64,000 nucleotides of DNA from Thiobacillus denitrificans (GTDB lineage: Bacteria; Pseudomonadota; Gammaproteobacteria; Burkholderiales; Thiobacillaceae). Within the stretch, counting starts at the first letter, position 1. The number at the start of each line of letters is the position of its first letter. The DNA is taken from the NCBI GenBank assembly GCA_002403375.1, contig DHHQ01000011.1, positions 1 through 64,000 on the forward strand. The letters are read 5' to 3'. The position numbers and the translations under genes were made by a program. Below, in pieces: positions 32,931 through 41,505 of the stretch. A model generated the notes under the pieces. It was not told the DNA's origin. It did not search any database and worked only from the letters and a program-made list of their open reading frames with translations.

Positions 32931-34768
32931 GACGAGTGTGCTCCTGCAGGAAGGAAGGCGGGGTGGACGGCGGGCGCCCCGTTCGGCGCCGGCGCGCATT
33001 CGCGGAAGACCCGTGCCGGGCAGGACGCGCACACGCTGCGGTCGAGGCGGCGGTAGATCTCCGCAATCGCTTCGGTCTTCGAGTCGAACAGGTTGCAGCC
33101 GCCGATCGCCTTCAGGGCGCCGCTCTCGGCGAGCTGCTCCTGCACCGTGTCCTTGACGCCGACCAGGTAGAGGCAGCCCCCGGCCTGGCTCCGTCGCCGC
33201 GCCTCGTCGGCGAGCGCCTCGGCGCCGGCCAGGTCGATGAAATTGATGCCGTCTGCGATGATCGCGACGTGCTTCTGGTCGGGGTGGAGCAGGTCCTGTG
33301 CGGCCAGTTTCTCGCGGACGTGAGCGGTGGCGCCGAAGAACAGCGAGCCGTCGATGCGGACGAAGCGAAGCTGCGGGCACTGCGGGAAATGCGCGGCGTC
33401 GGTGAACTTGCGCTTCCGGTTGTGGGGGTCGGGCACGCGCTCGCGGACCTGCGGCTTGGAGGTGCGCGCCAGGTACAGCGACAGCGACATCAGCACGCCG
33501 ATGATGATGGCCTCCTCGAGCGTCAGGAACAGCGTGGCGGCGAAGGTCGCTGCCATGATCGAGAACTCGGTGCGGCTGGTCCTGACGGTGTGGACGATTT
33601 CCTTGAAGTCGATCAGGCCCCACGCGACGAGGAACAGGATGCCCGCCATGGCGGCGTTCGGCAGGAAGCGCGCCCAGGGTGCGACCAGCAGGACGATCAG
33701 CAGCAGGAAGGCGCCGGCGAGCATCGCGGCGAGCGGCGTCTTGGCGCCGGCGGCGTAGTTGACGCCGCTGCGGTTGAACGAGCCGGTCGCGACGTAGCCG
33801 GAGAAGAACGAGCCGGCGATGTTCGACATCCCCTGGCCGATGAATTCCTGGTTGCCGTCGACGTGCTGCCCCGAGCGCGCGGCCAGGGCGCGGGCGATCG
33901 ACACCGCCTCGGTGAGCGCGAGCAGGGTCACCGCCACGACGCCCGAGGCCACCGCGCGGATGCTCTCGGCGTCGAGCGAGGGCGCAGACAGCGGCGGCAG
34001 GCTGGCCGGCAGCGCACCCACGGTGGACATCTGCAGGCCCTGCCAGGCCGACAGCGCAGCGGCGGCCGCCGAGCCGCCGAGCATCGCCACGATCATGTAG
34101 GGCCATTTCGGGAAGTAGCGCTTCACCACGACGCCCAGCACCAGCGTGAACACGCCGACCGTCAGGACGCCGGGCTGGATGTCGCCGAGGTGCGTGAACA
34201 GCGTGCCCCAGGTTTCGCTGAACGACGCGCCGCGCGTGATGTCGAGGCCGAAGAAGTGCTTCACCTGGTTGGTGGCGATCAGGATTGCCGCGCCCGCGGT
34301 GAAGCCGGTCACCACCGAGTGGGAGATGAAGTTGACCAGGGTTCCCATGCGCGCGAGGCCCATCACGAGCTGGATGACCCCGACGAGGAAGGTCAGCGTC
34401 AGCGCCAGGCTCACGTACTGCGCGCTGCCCGGCTCGGCGTGCGGCGAGAGTACCGAGAACAGCACGATCGAGGCCGCCGTCGTCGGGCCCGACACCAGGT
34501 GCCAGGAGGAGCCGAACAGCGCGGCGATGATTGCCGGAATCATGCCGGCGTAGAGTCCGTATTCCGGCGGCATGCCGGCGATGGTCGCAAAGGCGACGCC
34601 CTGGGGCAGCGCCACCAGGGCGCCGGTCAGGCCGGCGACCAGGTCGTCGCGCAGGTTCCTCCGCGTGACCCGGTCTTTCCAGCGCATGAAGGGCAGCATG
34701 CGCTGCCAGTCGAAGCGGAGCGGGAGGGTGCCGAGGCGGGAAAGTGGGGTATGCATCGCTGGGGTCAT
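32927..34768 (-). CDS. Third SulP-family anion transporter with STAS domain
   Basis: 613 residues. SulP core motifs VALPQGVAFATIAGMPPEYG, SHSVVTGFTAGAAILIATNQ and QEFIGQGMSNIAGSFFSGY are followed by a STAS domain from about 460 (LRFVRIDGSLFFGATAHVRE). The C-terminus has C580, C583 and C591 (CASCPARVFREC), the same unusual Cys pattern as the first SulP of this window. By family it transports sulfate, bicarbonate or similar anions with H+ or Na+. ATG 34768 was taken; ATG 34756 is an alternative. Downstream partner is the Usp-like gene; upstream is a two-component system on the same strand. Confidence 0.9.
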   Translation of the reverse strand: MTPAMHTPLSRLGTLPLRFDWQRMLPFMRWKDRVTRRNLRDDLVAGLTGALVALPQGVAFATIAGMPPEYGLYAGMIPAIIAALFGSSWHLVSGPTTAASIVLFSVLSPHAEPGSAQYVSLALTLTFLVGVIQLVMGLARMGTLVNFISHSVVTGFTAGAAILIATNQVKHFFGLDITRGASFSETWGTLFTHLGDIQPGVLTVGVFTLVLGVVVKRYFPKWPYMIVAMLGGSAAAAALSAWQGLQMSTVGALPASLPPLSAPSLDAESIRAVASGVVAVTLLALTEAVSIARALAARSGQHVDGNQEFIGQGMSNIAGSFFSGYVATGSFNRSGVNYAAGAKTPLAAMLAGAFLLLIVLLVAPWARFLPNAAMAGILFLVAWGLIDFKEIVHTVRTSRTEFSIMAATFAATLFLTLEEAIIIGVLMSLSLYLARTSKPQVRERVPDPHNRKRKFTDAAHFPQCPQLRFVRIDGSLFFGATAHVREKLAAQDLLHPDQKHVAIIADGINFIDLAGAEALADEARRRSQAGGCLYLVGVKDTVQEQLAESGALKAIGGCNLFDSKTEAIAEIYRRLDRSVCASCPARVFRECAPAPNGAPAVHPAFLPAGAHSS

Positions 34769-34792
34769 CGGACGTTGGAGAACGATCCGATG
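34766..34792. repeat. Inverted repeat over the start of the third sulP gene
   Basis: CATCGGA (34766-34772) and TCCGATG (34786-34792) are perfect complements around 13 bases; the first arm includes the start codon. It could be a regulator site or an RNA stem hiding the start. Confidence 0.45.
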
Positions 34793-34913
34793 CTAGCGAG
34801 GCACGCGTTAATGCCCGGTTAACCGCAGCGCAAGCCGGAGTTAAGCCCAGGAAACGCGCGGGCCGCGGGTGCGCAGGGCGGCCCCGGCAGCGCCCCGGCG
34901 AAAGCCCCGGCCG

Positions 34914-36173
34914 CTACCGGGCGAACGTCACGGTGACGGTGGTTCCCTGGTGCTCGGTGCTTTCGAGGCGCACCTGCCAGCCGTAGCGGTCGCTGATGCG
35001 CTTCACCAGTGACAGGCCTATGCCGGCGCCGGTGCTGGCGATGTCCCGGAAGTGGCGCAGGAAGGCCTGGTTGATCGCGTCGGCGGGAATGCCGCGTCCG
35101 GTGTCGGAGATCACGAGACTGTGGCTGTCCTGGCGGACGGTGACGCTGCCGGCGGTGGTGTAGGCAAAGGCGTTGCGCACGAGGTTGCTGACGAGGATGT
35201 CGACCAGCCCGCAATCCGCGGCGACGTTGAGCGCCGGGTCGGTCTGCACGTCGACTTGCACCGGCTTGCCGGCGAGCAGGTGGCGCTGCTTTTCCACGGC
35301 CTCCTCGACCACCGCCGATACCTGGCAGCCGCTGCCGGGCTGCGTGTGGTCTTCCCTCGCCATCAGCAGCAGCGCGGTGCCAAGTTCGGCCATGTCGTGC
35401 GCGGCGCGATCGATGCGCTGCACGCGGGCCCTCTGCTTTGCGTCGAGCCTGTCGTCCGAGAGCAGGACCTCGGTGGCGCTCAGGATGACGGCGAGCGCGG
35501 TCCGCAGTTCGTGGCTCATGTCCGCGCCCAGCGCGCGCTCGCGTTCCATGAAGGCACGCATGCGGCTGAGCTGGCGATCGAAAACGCCGGCCAGTTCCTC
35601 GATCTCGCGGTCGTGGAATTGGTCGACCAGCGGCAGGTCCCAGTCCTCCGGCTTGCGGTGACGCACCCGCGCCGCCAGGTCGGCCACCGGGGCCACCGCC
35701 ACGCCGGACAGCAGGATCCCGAGCAGGGCGGACAACAGCGTCAGGGCGATCGCGACGATGGTGAGCTGCTGGGCGAAGCGCTGCTCGCGCTTGAGCTTCA
35801 GCGAAATGTCGTAGAGCAGGTAGTAGCGCGCGCTGTCGCGGTCGAGCACCGCGGCCCGGTAGAACAGGTTGCCGACGCGGACGTCGTGGCGCCCCGGCGG
35901 CAAGGTGGCGAGATAGTCCGGAACGCCGCCCGTCTCGCCCTCCTCGCGCACGTAGCCCTGCACGATCACCGTCGACGGCGGCAGCGAGAGCGGATTGCGC
36001 GCGCGGCGGGCGATGTAGTCGTCGAGCTCGGCCGTCAGCGTCTCGTCGACCAGGCGCACGCTCAGGTCGTGGGCGGACTGGTACATCGTCATCGCCATCA
36101 CCACGCTGAGCAGCGCGCCGAGGCCGGTGAAGTAGAGCGCGACCCGCGCGCGCAGGCTATGCAGACGGATCAT
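34914..36173 (-). CDS. Two-component sensor histidine kinase
   Basis: 419 residues: N-terminal helix (about 11-28), a periplasmic sensor of about 110 residues, a second helix (TIVAIALTLLSALLGILLSG), HAMP-like linker, dimerisation/phosphoacceptor box DMSHELRTALAV and an ATPase domain with an N-box (LVRNAFAY), ISDTGRGIPAD and GAGIGLSLVKRI. Its start overlaps the end of the response-regulator gene by 17 bases, showing they are a pair. The stimulus is unknown. It is followed on the same strand by the third sulP, which may be a target. Confidence 0.92.
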   Translation of the reverse strand: MIRLHSLRARVALYFTGLGALLSVVMAMTMYQSAHDLSVRLVDETLTAELDDYIARRARNPLSLPPSTVIVQGYVREEGETGGVPDYLATLPPGRHDVRVGNLFYRAAVLDRDSARYYLLYDISLKLKREQRFAQQLTIVAIALTLLSALLGILLSGVAVAPVADLAARVRHRKPEDWDLPLVDQFHDREIEELAGVFDRQLSRMRAFMERERALGADMSHELRTALAVILSATEVLLSDDRLDAKQRARVQRIDRAAHDMAELGTALLLMAREDHTQPGSGCQVSAVVEEAVEKQRHLLAGKPVQVDVQTDPALNVAADCGLVDILVSNLVRNAFAYTTAGSVTVRQDSHSLVISDTGRGIPADAINQAFLRHFRDIASTGAGIGLSLVKRISDRYGWQVRLESTEHQGTTVTVTFAR

Positions 36174-36864
36174 CGGGCGCCTTCAGCTGGTAGCCCACGC
36201 CGCGAACGGTATGCAGCAGAGGCGGCAGGCCGGGAGGGTCGATCGCCGCGCGCAGCGTGTGCATGTGGACGCGCAGCGAATCGGAGTCGGGCGGCGAGTC
36301 TCCCCACGCGGCCTGTTCGATTTCCCGCCGCCACACCACGTTGGGCGAGCGCTTCATCAGCTGCTCGAGGATGCGCAACGGCAGCAGCGGCAGCGAGATC
36401 GGCCGTCCTGCGCGTTGCAGCGAGCGGGTGCCGAGATCGAAGACGAGATCGCCGACCGTCAGCTGGTTGAGCTTGCCGCCGCCCTGGGCGCGCCGCACCA
36501 GCGCGGCGATCCGCAGCTCGAGCTCGCGCAGCTCGAACGGCTTCACCAGATAGTCGTCCGCGCCCTCGCCGAATCCGGCGGCCTTGTCGTCCAGCGTGGC
36601 GCGTGCGGTCAGCATCAGCACGGGTGTGGTCGAGCGGGCGTCCTGGCGCAGCCGGCGACAGAGGGTGAGACCGTCGATTCCGGGAAGCATCACGTCGAGC
36701 ACGATGACGTCGTGCGGCTGGGTGACCGCCAGGTGCAGGCCCGTCACGCCATCGAGCGCGACGTCCACCTGGTGTCCGTGGCTTTCCAGAAAATCGGCGA
36801 TGTTCGCGGCGAGGTCCGCGTTGTCTTCCACGATGAGGATGGAAAAGGCGGCGGGGGCGTTCAT
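36157..36864 (-). CDS. OmpR-type response regulator
   Basis: 235 residues: receiver domain with ILIVEDN, phosphoacceptor Asp in VIVLDVMLPGIDG and Lys in DYLVKPFEL, then a winged-helix DNA-binding domain (SLRVHMHTLRAAIDPPGLPP, TVRGVGYQLKAP). Start chosen at ATG 36864 (MNAPAAFSILIVEDN), which gives a normal N-terminus; an upstream ATG would add an unlikely proline-rich stretch. It is encoded just before its kinase. Closest in style to QseB/PmrA-like regulators, but no specific symbol can be justified. Confidence 0.92.
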   Translation of the reverse strand: MNAPAAFSILIVEDNADLAANIADFLESHGHQVDVALDGVTGLHLAVTQPHDVIVLDVMLPGIDGLTLCRRLRQDARSTTPVLMLTARATLDDKAAGFGEGADDYLVKPFELRELELRIAALVRRAQGGGKLNQLTVGDLVFDLGTRSLQRAGRPISLPLLPLRILEQLMKRSPNVVWRREIEQAAWGDSPPDSDSLRVHMHTLRAAIDPPGLPPLLHTVRGVGYQLKAPDDPSA

Positions 36865-36957
36865 CGGAGGCGGTGGGCAGAAAGGGCGCGCATCGCGCCC
36901 TTTTAACATCGCAGTGCCGCAGCGTCCAGTCGGGCAGGTCGGGCCGCGGCCCCTGCG

Positions 36958-37368
36958 TCATTCCGCCCGCGCGGGGCGTGCCAGCGGCAGGACGCGGGCG
37001 TCTTCCAGGGGCAGGTCGCGCTCGGCGAGCACCTGCAGCGCCTTGTGGAACTCCGCAGGCAGCCGCTTCATGGTTTCCTTGGCGTGCGGGAGGTAGTAAA
37101 CGAGCTCGTACGGCACCCGCTCGTCGAGCGCGTTGCGCGCCTGCGGCCGGAAGTGCTGCCATGCGAGCTCGACCCACGCCCTGTTCTGGCTGTCGACGAA
37201 AATGATTTCCTCGGCGTCGAGCACCGCCATGTACTGCATGCTGCGGATCGGCACGAAAAGACACTTGCCCGCGCGCGCCAGCAGCGTGTGCGCGAGGTTG
37301 TACGTGGCGCCGGCCAGAAAGTCCGGCAATCGCGCGAGTTCCTGCTCGCGATAGAAACGTTCTTCCAT
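36958..37368 (-). CDS. Conserved hypothetical protein, 136 residues
   Basis: A soluble protein with no recognised domain: MEERFYREQELARLPDFLAG, then ARAGKCLFVPIRSMQYMAVL, EEIIFVDSQNRAWVELAWQH and a C-terminus rich in Arg and Ala. No signal peptide or membrane segment. It stands alone between the two-component system (same strand, 90 bases downstream) and a divergent thioredoxin gene. Composition and codon pattern resemble the surrounding genes. Confidence 0.7.
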   Translation of the reverse strand: MEERFYREQELARLPDFLAGATYNLAHTLLARAGKCLFVPIRSMQYMAVLDAEEIIFVDSQNRAWVELAWQHFRPQARNALDERVPYELVYYLPHAKETMKRLPAEFHKALQVLAERDLPLEDARVLPLARPARAE

Positions 37369-37505
37369 AGCTTAACGGTAGCAGCGAATGGCGCCCGACG
37401 TTAAGCATTTTTTGCAGCGGGTGCGGTCTCGGCGGCGGCTCGCAGCATGGAAAATGCGGACCTTGAGGCAAAATAGCCGCGCAATCATTCCGCTTCGCCA
37501 TCGCC

Positions 37506-37877
37506 ATGAGCCACCTCCACGCTGCCCCCGCGCCGGGGCTGATCTTCGACACCCATCTCGAGCACTTCGACCGCGACGTCATCGAGGCTTCGCACAAGCT
37601 GCCCATCCTGGTCGACTTCTGGGCCGACTGGTGTCCGCCCTGCCGGGCGCTCGCCCCGGTGCTGGATCGCGTCGTCGGGGAACTCGCCGGCAAGGTCCAC
37701 CTCGCCAAGGTCGAGGTCGACGAAGGGGCCAACATGAAGCTCGCCGGCCGCTACGGGCTGCGCGGCTTCCCCACCGTCCTGCTGTTCGTCAACGGCGAGA
37801 TCGTCGGACGCTTCGCCAGCGCCAAGCCGGAACACTGGGTGCGCGAGTTCATCGCCGAGCACACCGCGATTGAATAG
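37506..37877 (+). CDS. Thioredoxin-fold protein
   Basis: 123 residues with the redox-active WCPPC motif (Cys pair inside LVDFWADWCPPCRALAPVLD) and the cis-proline region GLRGFPTVLLFVNGE. The thioredoxin active site is usually WCGPC; the P in place of G resembles some co-chaperone-type or thiol-disulfide proteins. No signal peptide, so cytoplasmic. The last codons overlap the start of the PIN-domain gene. Confidence 0.88.
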   Translation: MSHLHAAPAPGLIFDTHLEHFDRDVIEASHKLPILVDFWADWCPPCRALAPVLDRVVGELAGKVHLAKVEVDEGANMKLAGRYGLRGFPTVLLFVNGEIVGRFASAKPEHWVREFIAEHTAIE

Positions 37878-38307
37878 CCCCCTGTGGGTGCTCGACACCA
37901 ACGTCGTCCTCGACCTGCTGCATTTCGCCGATCCGGTAGCGCAGCCACTGCTGGAGGCGCTGGAGGCAGGGCGTCTGCGATGCGTCGCCTCGGAGGCGAC
38001 GGTCGTGGAATTGGAGCGGGTGCTCGCCTATCCCGAATTCGGGATCGACGTCGCGGGCCAGGGCGGGCTGCTCGATGCCTACCGGCGGCTGTGCGGGGCA
38101 CCGCTTTGCCTCGATCCGAACGCTGCGCTGCCGCGCTGCAGCGATCCCGACGACCAGAAATTTCTCGAACTCGCGGCAGCCAGCGGCGCCGGCGCACTGG
38201 TGACCAAGGACCGCGCGCTGCTGAAGCTGCGGCGTCGCTGCGCCCGGCAGTTCGCCGTCATGACGCCGGCCGATGCCGTGCGCGCGTTGGATCGGCCGGC
38301 TTCCTGA
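37870..38307 (+). CDS. PIN-domain protein (putative toxin-like nuclease)
   Basis: 145 residues with PIN-type acidic residues: WVLDTNVVLDLL at the start, a Glu in ATVVELERVLAY, and CSDPDDQKFLELA with the second Asp group followed by TKDRALL. Such proteins are metal-dependent RNases, often toxins, but no antitoxin gene is adjacent. The frame begins with a TTG at 37870 that overlaps the thioredoxin stop. The N-terminus demands this or a nearby non-ATG start, since the first ATG would remove the fold. Translation is likely coupled to thioredoxin. Confidence 0.75.
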   Translation: MNSPLWVLDTNVVLDLLHFADPVAQPLLEALEAGRLRCVASEATVVELERVLAYPEFGIDVAGQGGLLDAYRRLCGAPLCLDPNAALPRCSDPDDQKFLELAAASGAGALVTKDRALLKLRRRCARQFAVMTPADAVRALDRPAS

Positions 38308-38314
38308 ACAGGCG

Positions 38315-39220
38315 TCAGCCGGCGTCCTGGAGCTGGAAGCGCCGGTGCGCCGCCTCGCTGACCGCGACGACCGCCGGATGGCTCAGGCGCCGCTCGACCG
38401 AAATGGCGAAGAAGCGCTCGCGGATTTCCTGGGTCCGCCCGAGTTCGGCGACCTCGTATTGCCGCACGACGTCCTGCACCGTGGTGAGCGGCACCGGGAA
38501 CACGCCGGCGCCGGCCTGGCCGAATGCGCTCATCAGGGCGCTGTCGTCGAACTCGCCGACGATGGCGGGCCGCAGGTCCTTGCGCTCGAGCCAGCGCAGC
38601 AGCGGCGCGCGCAGCGCGCTGTCCTCGCCGGGGATGAGCATCGGCGCGCCGTCGAGACAGGCGGGAAAACCGGGCTGCAGCCCGTCGGCGACGCTTCGCG
38701 CGGCGAGAAAGGCGATGCCGCAATCGCCGAGCGGGTGGCTGTAACCCTTGATGTCCATGTTGGAGGGCAGGGGACGATCGGCCAGCACCATGTCGAGGCG
38801 GTGGATCGACAGTTCGGCGGCGAGCTGCTCGAGCCGGCCCTCCTTGCAGGCGAGCCGGACCGGTTCGGCGAGCGTCAGCGCGGGGGCCAGCAGCTGGTAG
38901 GCGATCGTCTTCGGCACGACGTCGGCGATCCCGACCCGGAAGGGATGCACGCGCGCCGTGGCGCGGTTCTGCAGGGCCTCCTCGAGCTCGGCGCCGACCT
39001 GGAAGATCTCGTCGGCGTACGTGAGCGCGGTCTGCCCGGCATCGGTGAGCTCGAGGCGGCGCCCGCTGCGGCGGAACAGCGCCACGCCGATCCGCTCCTC
39101 GAACGCGCTGATCTGCCCGGACAGGGTCTGCGGCGTCAGGTGGAGCTTCTCGGCCGCACGGTTGATCGCGCCGGCTTTCGCGACCATCCGGAAATAGTGG
39201 AGATGCTTGTAGTTGAGCAT
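38315..39220 (-). CDS. LysR-type regulator, NhaR-like
   Basis: 301 residues. The N-terminal HTH (NYKHLHYFRMVAKAGAINRA, LHLTPQTLSGQISAFEERIG) closely follows the NhaR pattern HLHYFxMVAxxGxIxRAAExLHLTPQTxSG. The effector domain follows (LACKEGRLEQLAAELSIHRL). NhaR activates the Na+/H+ antiporter gene nhaA in enterobacteria; no nhaA is in this window. It is divergent from htpX with a perfect palindrome in between, so htpX and itself are the likely targets. Confidence 0.85.
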   Translation of the reverse strand: MLNYKHLHYFRMVAKAGAINRAAEKLHLTPQTLSGQISAFEERIGVALFRRSGRRLELTDAGQTALTYADEIFQVGAELEEALQNRATARVHPFRVGIADVVPKTIAYQLLAPALTLAEPVRLACKEGRLEQLAAELSIHRLDMVLADRPLPSNMDIKGYSHPLGDCGIAFLAARSVADGLQPGFPACLDGAPMLIPGEDSALRAPLLRWLERKDLRPAIVGEFDDSALMSAFGQAGAGVFPVPLTTVQDVVRQYEVAELGRTQEIRERFFAISVERRLSHPAVVAVSEAAHRRFQLQDAG

Positions 39221-39231
39221 GACGGATTAGA

Positions 39232-39246
39232 TTCGATAAAATCGAA
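39232..39246. promoter_or_regulatory. Palindromic operator candidate between nhaR-like gene and htpX
   Basis: TTCGAT-AAA-ATCGAA is a perfect palindrome 12 bases from the regulator start, in an unusually AT-rich gap. A related ATCGAAT sits at 39263-39269. LysR regulators bind such sites between divergent genes. Confidence 0.6.
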
Positions 39247-39358
39247 GAATAGCAATTAAAAAATCGAATTTTATTGTTGGTTTACCATCTATATATTCGG
39301 TTAACTGCGCGCAAAGGCTTTCGGCCATGCGCAATTGATGCTTTCTAGGAGAACACTG

Positions 39359-40234
39359 ATGAAGCGTATCGCTCTGTTTCTGGCCACCAACCTGGCCATC
39401 GTGCTGGTGCTCTCGGTCACCATGCGCATCCTGGGCGTCGAGCCCTACCTCACCGCGCAGGGTCTCAACCTCGGTTCGCTGCTGATCTTCGCGGCCGTGA
39501 TGGGCTTCGGCGGTTCGCTGATCTCGCTGTTGATTTCGAAGTGGATGGCGAAGAAGTCGATGGGCGTGCAGGTGATCGAGTCGCCGTCCAACTCGACCGA
39601 GTTCTGGCTGGTCGAGACCGTGAAGAAATACGCGGCCGACGCCGGCATCGGCATGCCCGAGGTCGGCATCTTCCCCTCGCCCGAGGTCAATGCCTTCGCC
39701 ACCGGCGCGAACAAGAACAACGCGCTGGTCGCGGTCTCGGCAGGTCTGCTGAATACCATGACGCGCGAGGAGGCCGAGGCGGTGATCGGCCACGAGGTCG
39801 CCCACGTCGCCAATGGTGACATGGTGACGCTCGCGCTGATCCAGGGCGTGGTGAACACCTTCGTGATGTTCCTGTCGCGCGTCATCGGCCACACCGTCGA
39901 CCGCGTCGTGTTCAAGAACGAGGAGGGCCACGGCCCGGCGTTCTTCGTCACCATGATCGTCGCCGAACTGGTGCTCGGCATCCTCGCCTCGATCATCGTG
40001 ATGTGGTTCTCGCGCCAGCGCGAATTCCGCGCCGACCGCGGCGGCGCCTCGCTCGCCGGCCGCGGCGCGATGATCGCGGCGCTCGAGCGTTTGAACTCGC
40101 TGCATCCGCATCCGCTGCCCGACAAGATGGCGGCGTTCGGCATCGCCGGCGGCGGCGCCGGGGGGCTGAAGCGCCTGTTCATGACGCACCCGCCGCTGGA
40201 AGAGCGCATCGCCGCGCTGCGCGCCATCGGCTGA
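39359..40234 (+). CDS. htpX: HtpX, membrane zinc metalloprotease
   Basis: 291 residues: two N-terminal helices (LFLATNLAIVLVLSVTMRIL, SLLIFAAVMGFGGSLISLLI), then the zinc motif HEVAHVANGD in the M48 protease domain, further helices and a later Glu in FSRQREFRADRGGA. It degrades misfolded inner-membrane proteins together with FtsH. ATG 39359 is preceded by TAGGAGAACACTG, an excellent ribosome binding site. Length and motif order are standard. A strong terminator follows 28 bases after the stop. Confidence 0.96.
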   Translation: MKRIALFLATNLAIVLVLSVTMRILGVEPYLTAQGLNLGSLLIFAAVMGFGGSLISLLISKWMAKKSMGVQVIESPSNSTEFWLVETVKKYAADAGIGMPEVGIFPSPEVNAFATGANKNNALVAVSAGLLNTMTREEAEAVIGHEVAHVANGDMVTLALIQGVVNTFVMFLSRVIGHTVDRVVFKNEEGHGPAFFVTMIVAELVLGILASIIVMWFSRQREFRADRGGASLAGRGAMIAALERLNSLHPHPLPDKMAAFGIAGGGAGGLKRLFMTHPPLEERIAALRAIG

Positions 40235-40262
40235 GGCCTCGGCGGCCCCGGACCCGCGGATG

Positions 40263-40312
40263 GACGCCGCCCCGATCGGAGATTCGCCGGTGGGGGCGGC
40301 GTCGTTTTTTTT
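40263..40312 (+). terminator. Intrinsic terminator after htpX
   Basis: GACGCCGCCCC (40263-40273) pairs with GGGGCGGCGTC (40293-40303), followed by G and eight T residues. Confidence 0.92.
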
Positions 40313-40409
40313 CACCGAGGTGCAGGCCGGGCGCCGGGTTGTCGCCTCGCGATCCATGCGTCCCCGGCCCGCACTTCGGGCAGGCGCACCGCGCTGAAGG
40401 GAGGCGTCC

Positions 40410-41465
40410 ATGGCTTTCAAGATCGACACGCCGCTCGCCCGCCGCATGGCGGCGTTCGTCTTCCTGTTCTTCATCTTCGGCCTCACCTTCTGGGTGCTGT
40501 CGCCGTTTCTCGCTTCGCTCGCATGGGCGGGGATCCTCGCTTACGTCACCTGGCCGATGCACCAGTGGGTGTGCCGCCGCTTGCCGGGGCGCGACAACCT
40601 GGCGGCGCTGCTGATGACGGCCGGCGTGGCGGCGACTCTGCTGCTGCCGATGATCTGGGTGCTGGTCACGCTGGTCGGCGACCTCGCCGCGGCGTCGGCG
40701 GTCTTCAGGCGGTTCTCGGCAGACGGCTTGCCGCCGCTGCCGGCGGGCGTGCTGGGCTGGCCGGGCGGCGAGTGGATCGCTGCGCAATACCGGCGCGTGC
40801 AGGCGGACCCGGCGTGGGTGCGCGCGCAGATCCATGCGCTGGGCCTGGACGATGTCGCCAATTTGCGGGAACTGGCGGGCGATGTCGGCCGCAACGTCGG
40901 CAAGTTCGGCCTCGCGGTGTTCGCGCTGTTCTTCCTGTATCGCAACGGGGACACCGTGCTCGAGCAGTTCCGCGGCGTGGCGACCCGCTGGCTCGGAGAC
41001 GCGGCGCGCGGCTACATCCAGGCGGTCGGGGTGACGGTGCGGGCGGTCGTTTTCGGCATCGTGCTCACCGCGCTGGCGCAGGGACTGCTCGCCGGGCTCG
41101 GCTACTGGGCGGCAGGAATCGCCGCCCCGGCGCTGTGGGGGGTGATTACCGCGCTGGTGTCGATGATTCCCTTCGTCGGCCCGGTGGTGTGGATCGGACT
41201 TTCGCTGAGCCTGCTCGCGCAGGGGGAAACCCAGGCCGCCGTGGGGCTGTTCCTGTGGGGTGCGCTGGTGGTGAGCTGGGTCGACAACCTGATCCGTCCG
41301 CTCGTCATCAGCGGGCCGACGAAGATCCCGTTCCTGCTGGTGTTCCTCGGCGTGCTCGGGGGGCTCAACACCTTCGGCCTGATCGGGCTTTTCCTCGGCC
41401 CGGTGCTGCTCGCGGTGTCGGTCGGCATCTGGCGCGAGTGGCTGGTGCACGCGCGCTCGGCCTAG
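40410..41465 (+). CDS. AI-2E (PerM/YdiK) family transporter
   Basis: 351 residues with the AI-2E family layout: two early helix pairs, a soluble middle (about 100-170, including VRAQIHALGLDDVANLRELA) and four to five C-terminal helices with PFVGPVVWIGLSLSLLAQGE and VDNLIRPLVISGPTKIPFLL, the family's most conserved stretches. Members include TqsA and Na+/H+ antiporters; the substrate is unknown here. GAAGGGAGGCGTCC provides a good ribosome binding site. It starts 100 bases after the htpX terminator. Confidence 0.88.
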   Translation: MAFKIDTPLARRMAAFVFLFFIFGLTFWVLSPFLASLAWAGILAYVTWPMHQWVCRRLPGRDNLAALLMTAGVAATLLLPMIWVLVTLVGDLAAASAVFRRFSADGLPPLPAGVLGWPGGEWIAAQYRRVQADPAWVRAQIHALGLDDVANLRELAGDVGRNVGKFGLAVFALFFLYRNGDTVLEQFRGVATRWLGDAARGYIQAVGVTVRAVVFGIVLTALAQGLLAGLGYWAAGIAAPALWGVITALVSMIPFVGPVVWIGLSLSLLAQGETQAAVGLFLWGALVVSWVDNLIRPLVISGPTKIPFLLVFLGVLGGLNTFGLIGLFLGPVLLAVSVGIWREWLVHARSA

Positions 41466-41505
41466 GCTCGGTGTTATCCTTGCGCCTGCTCAGCCCGACA
41501 TCGCC

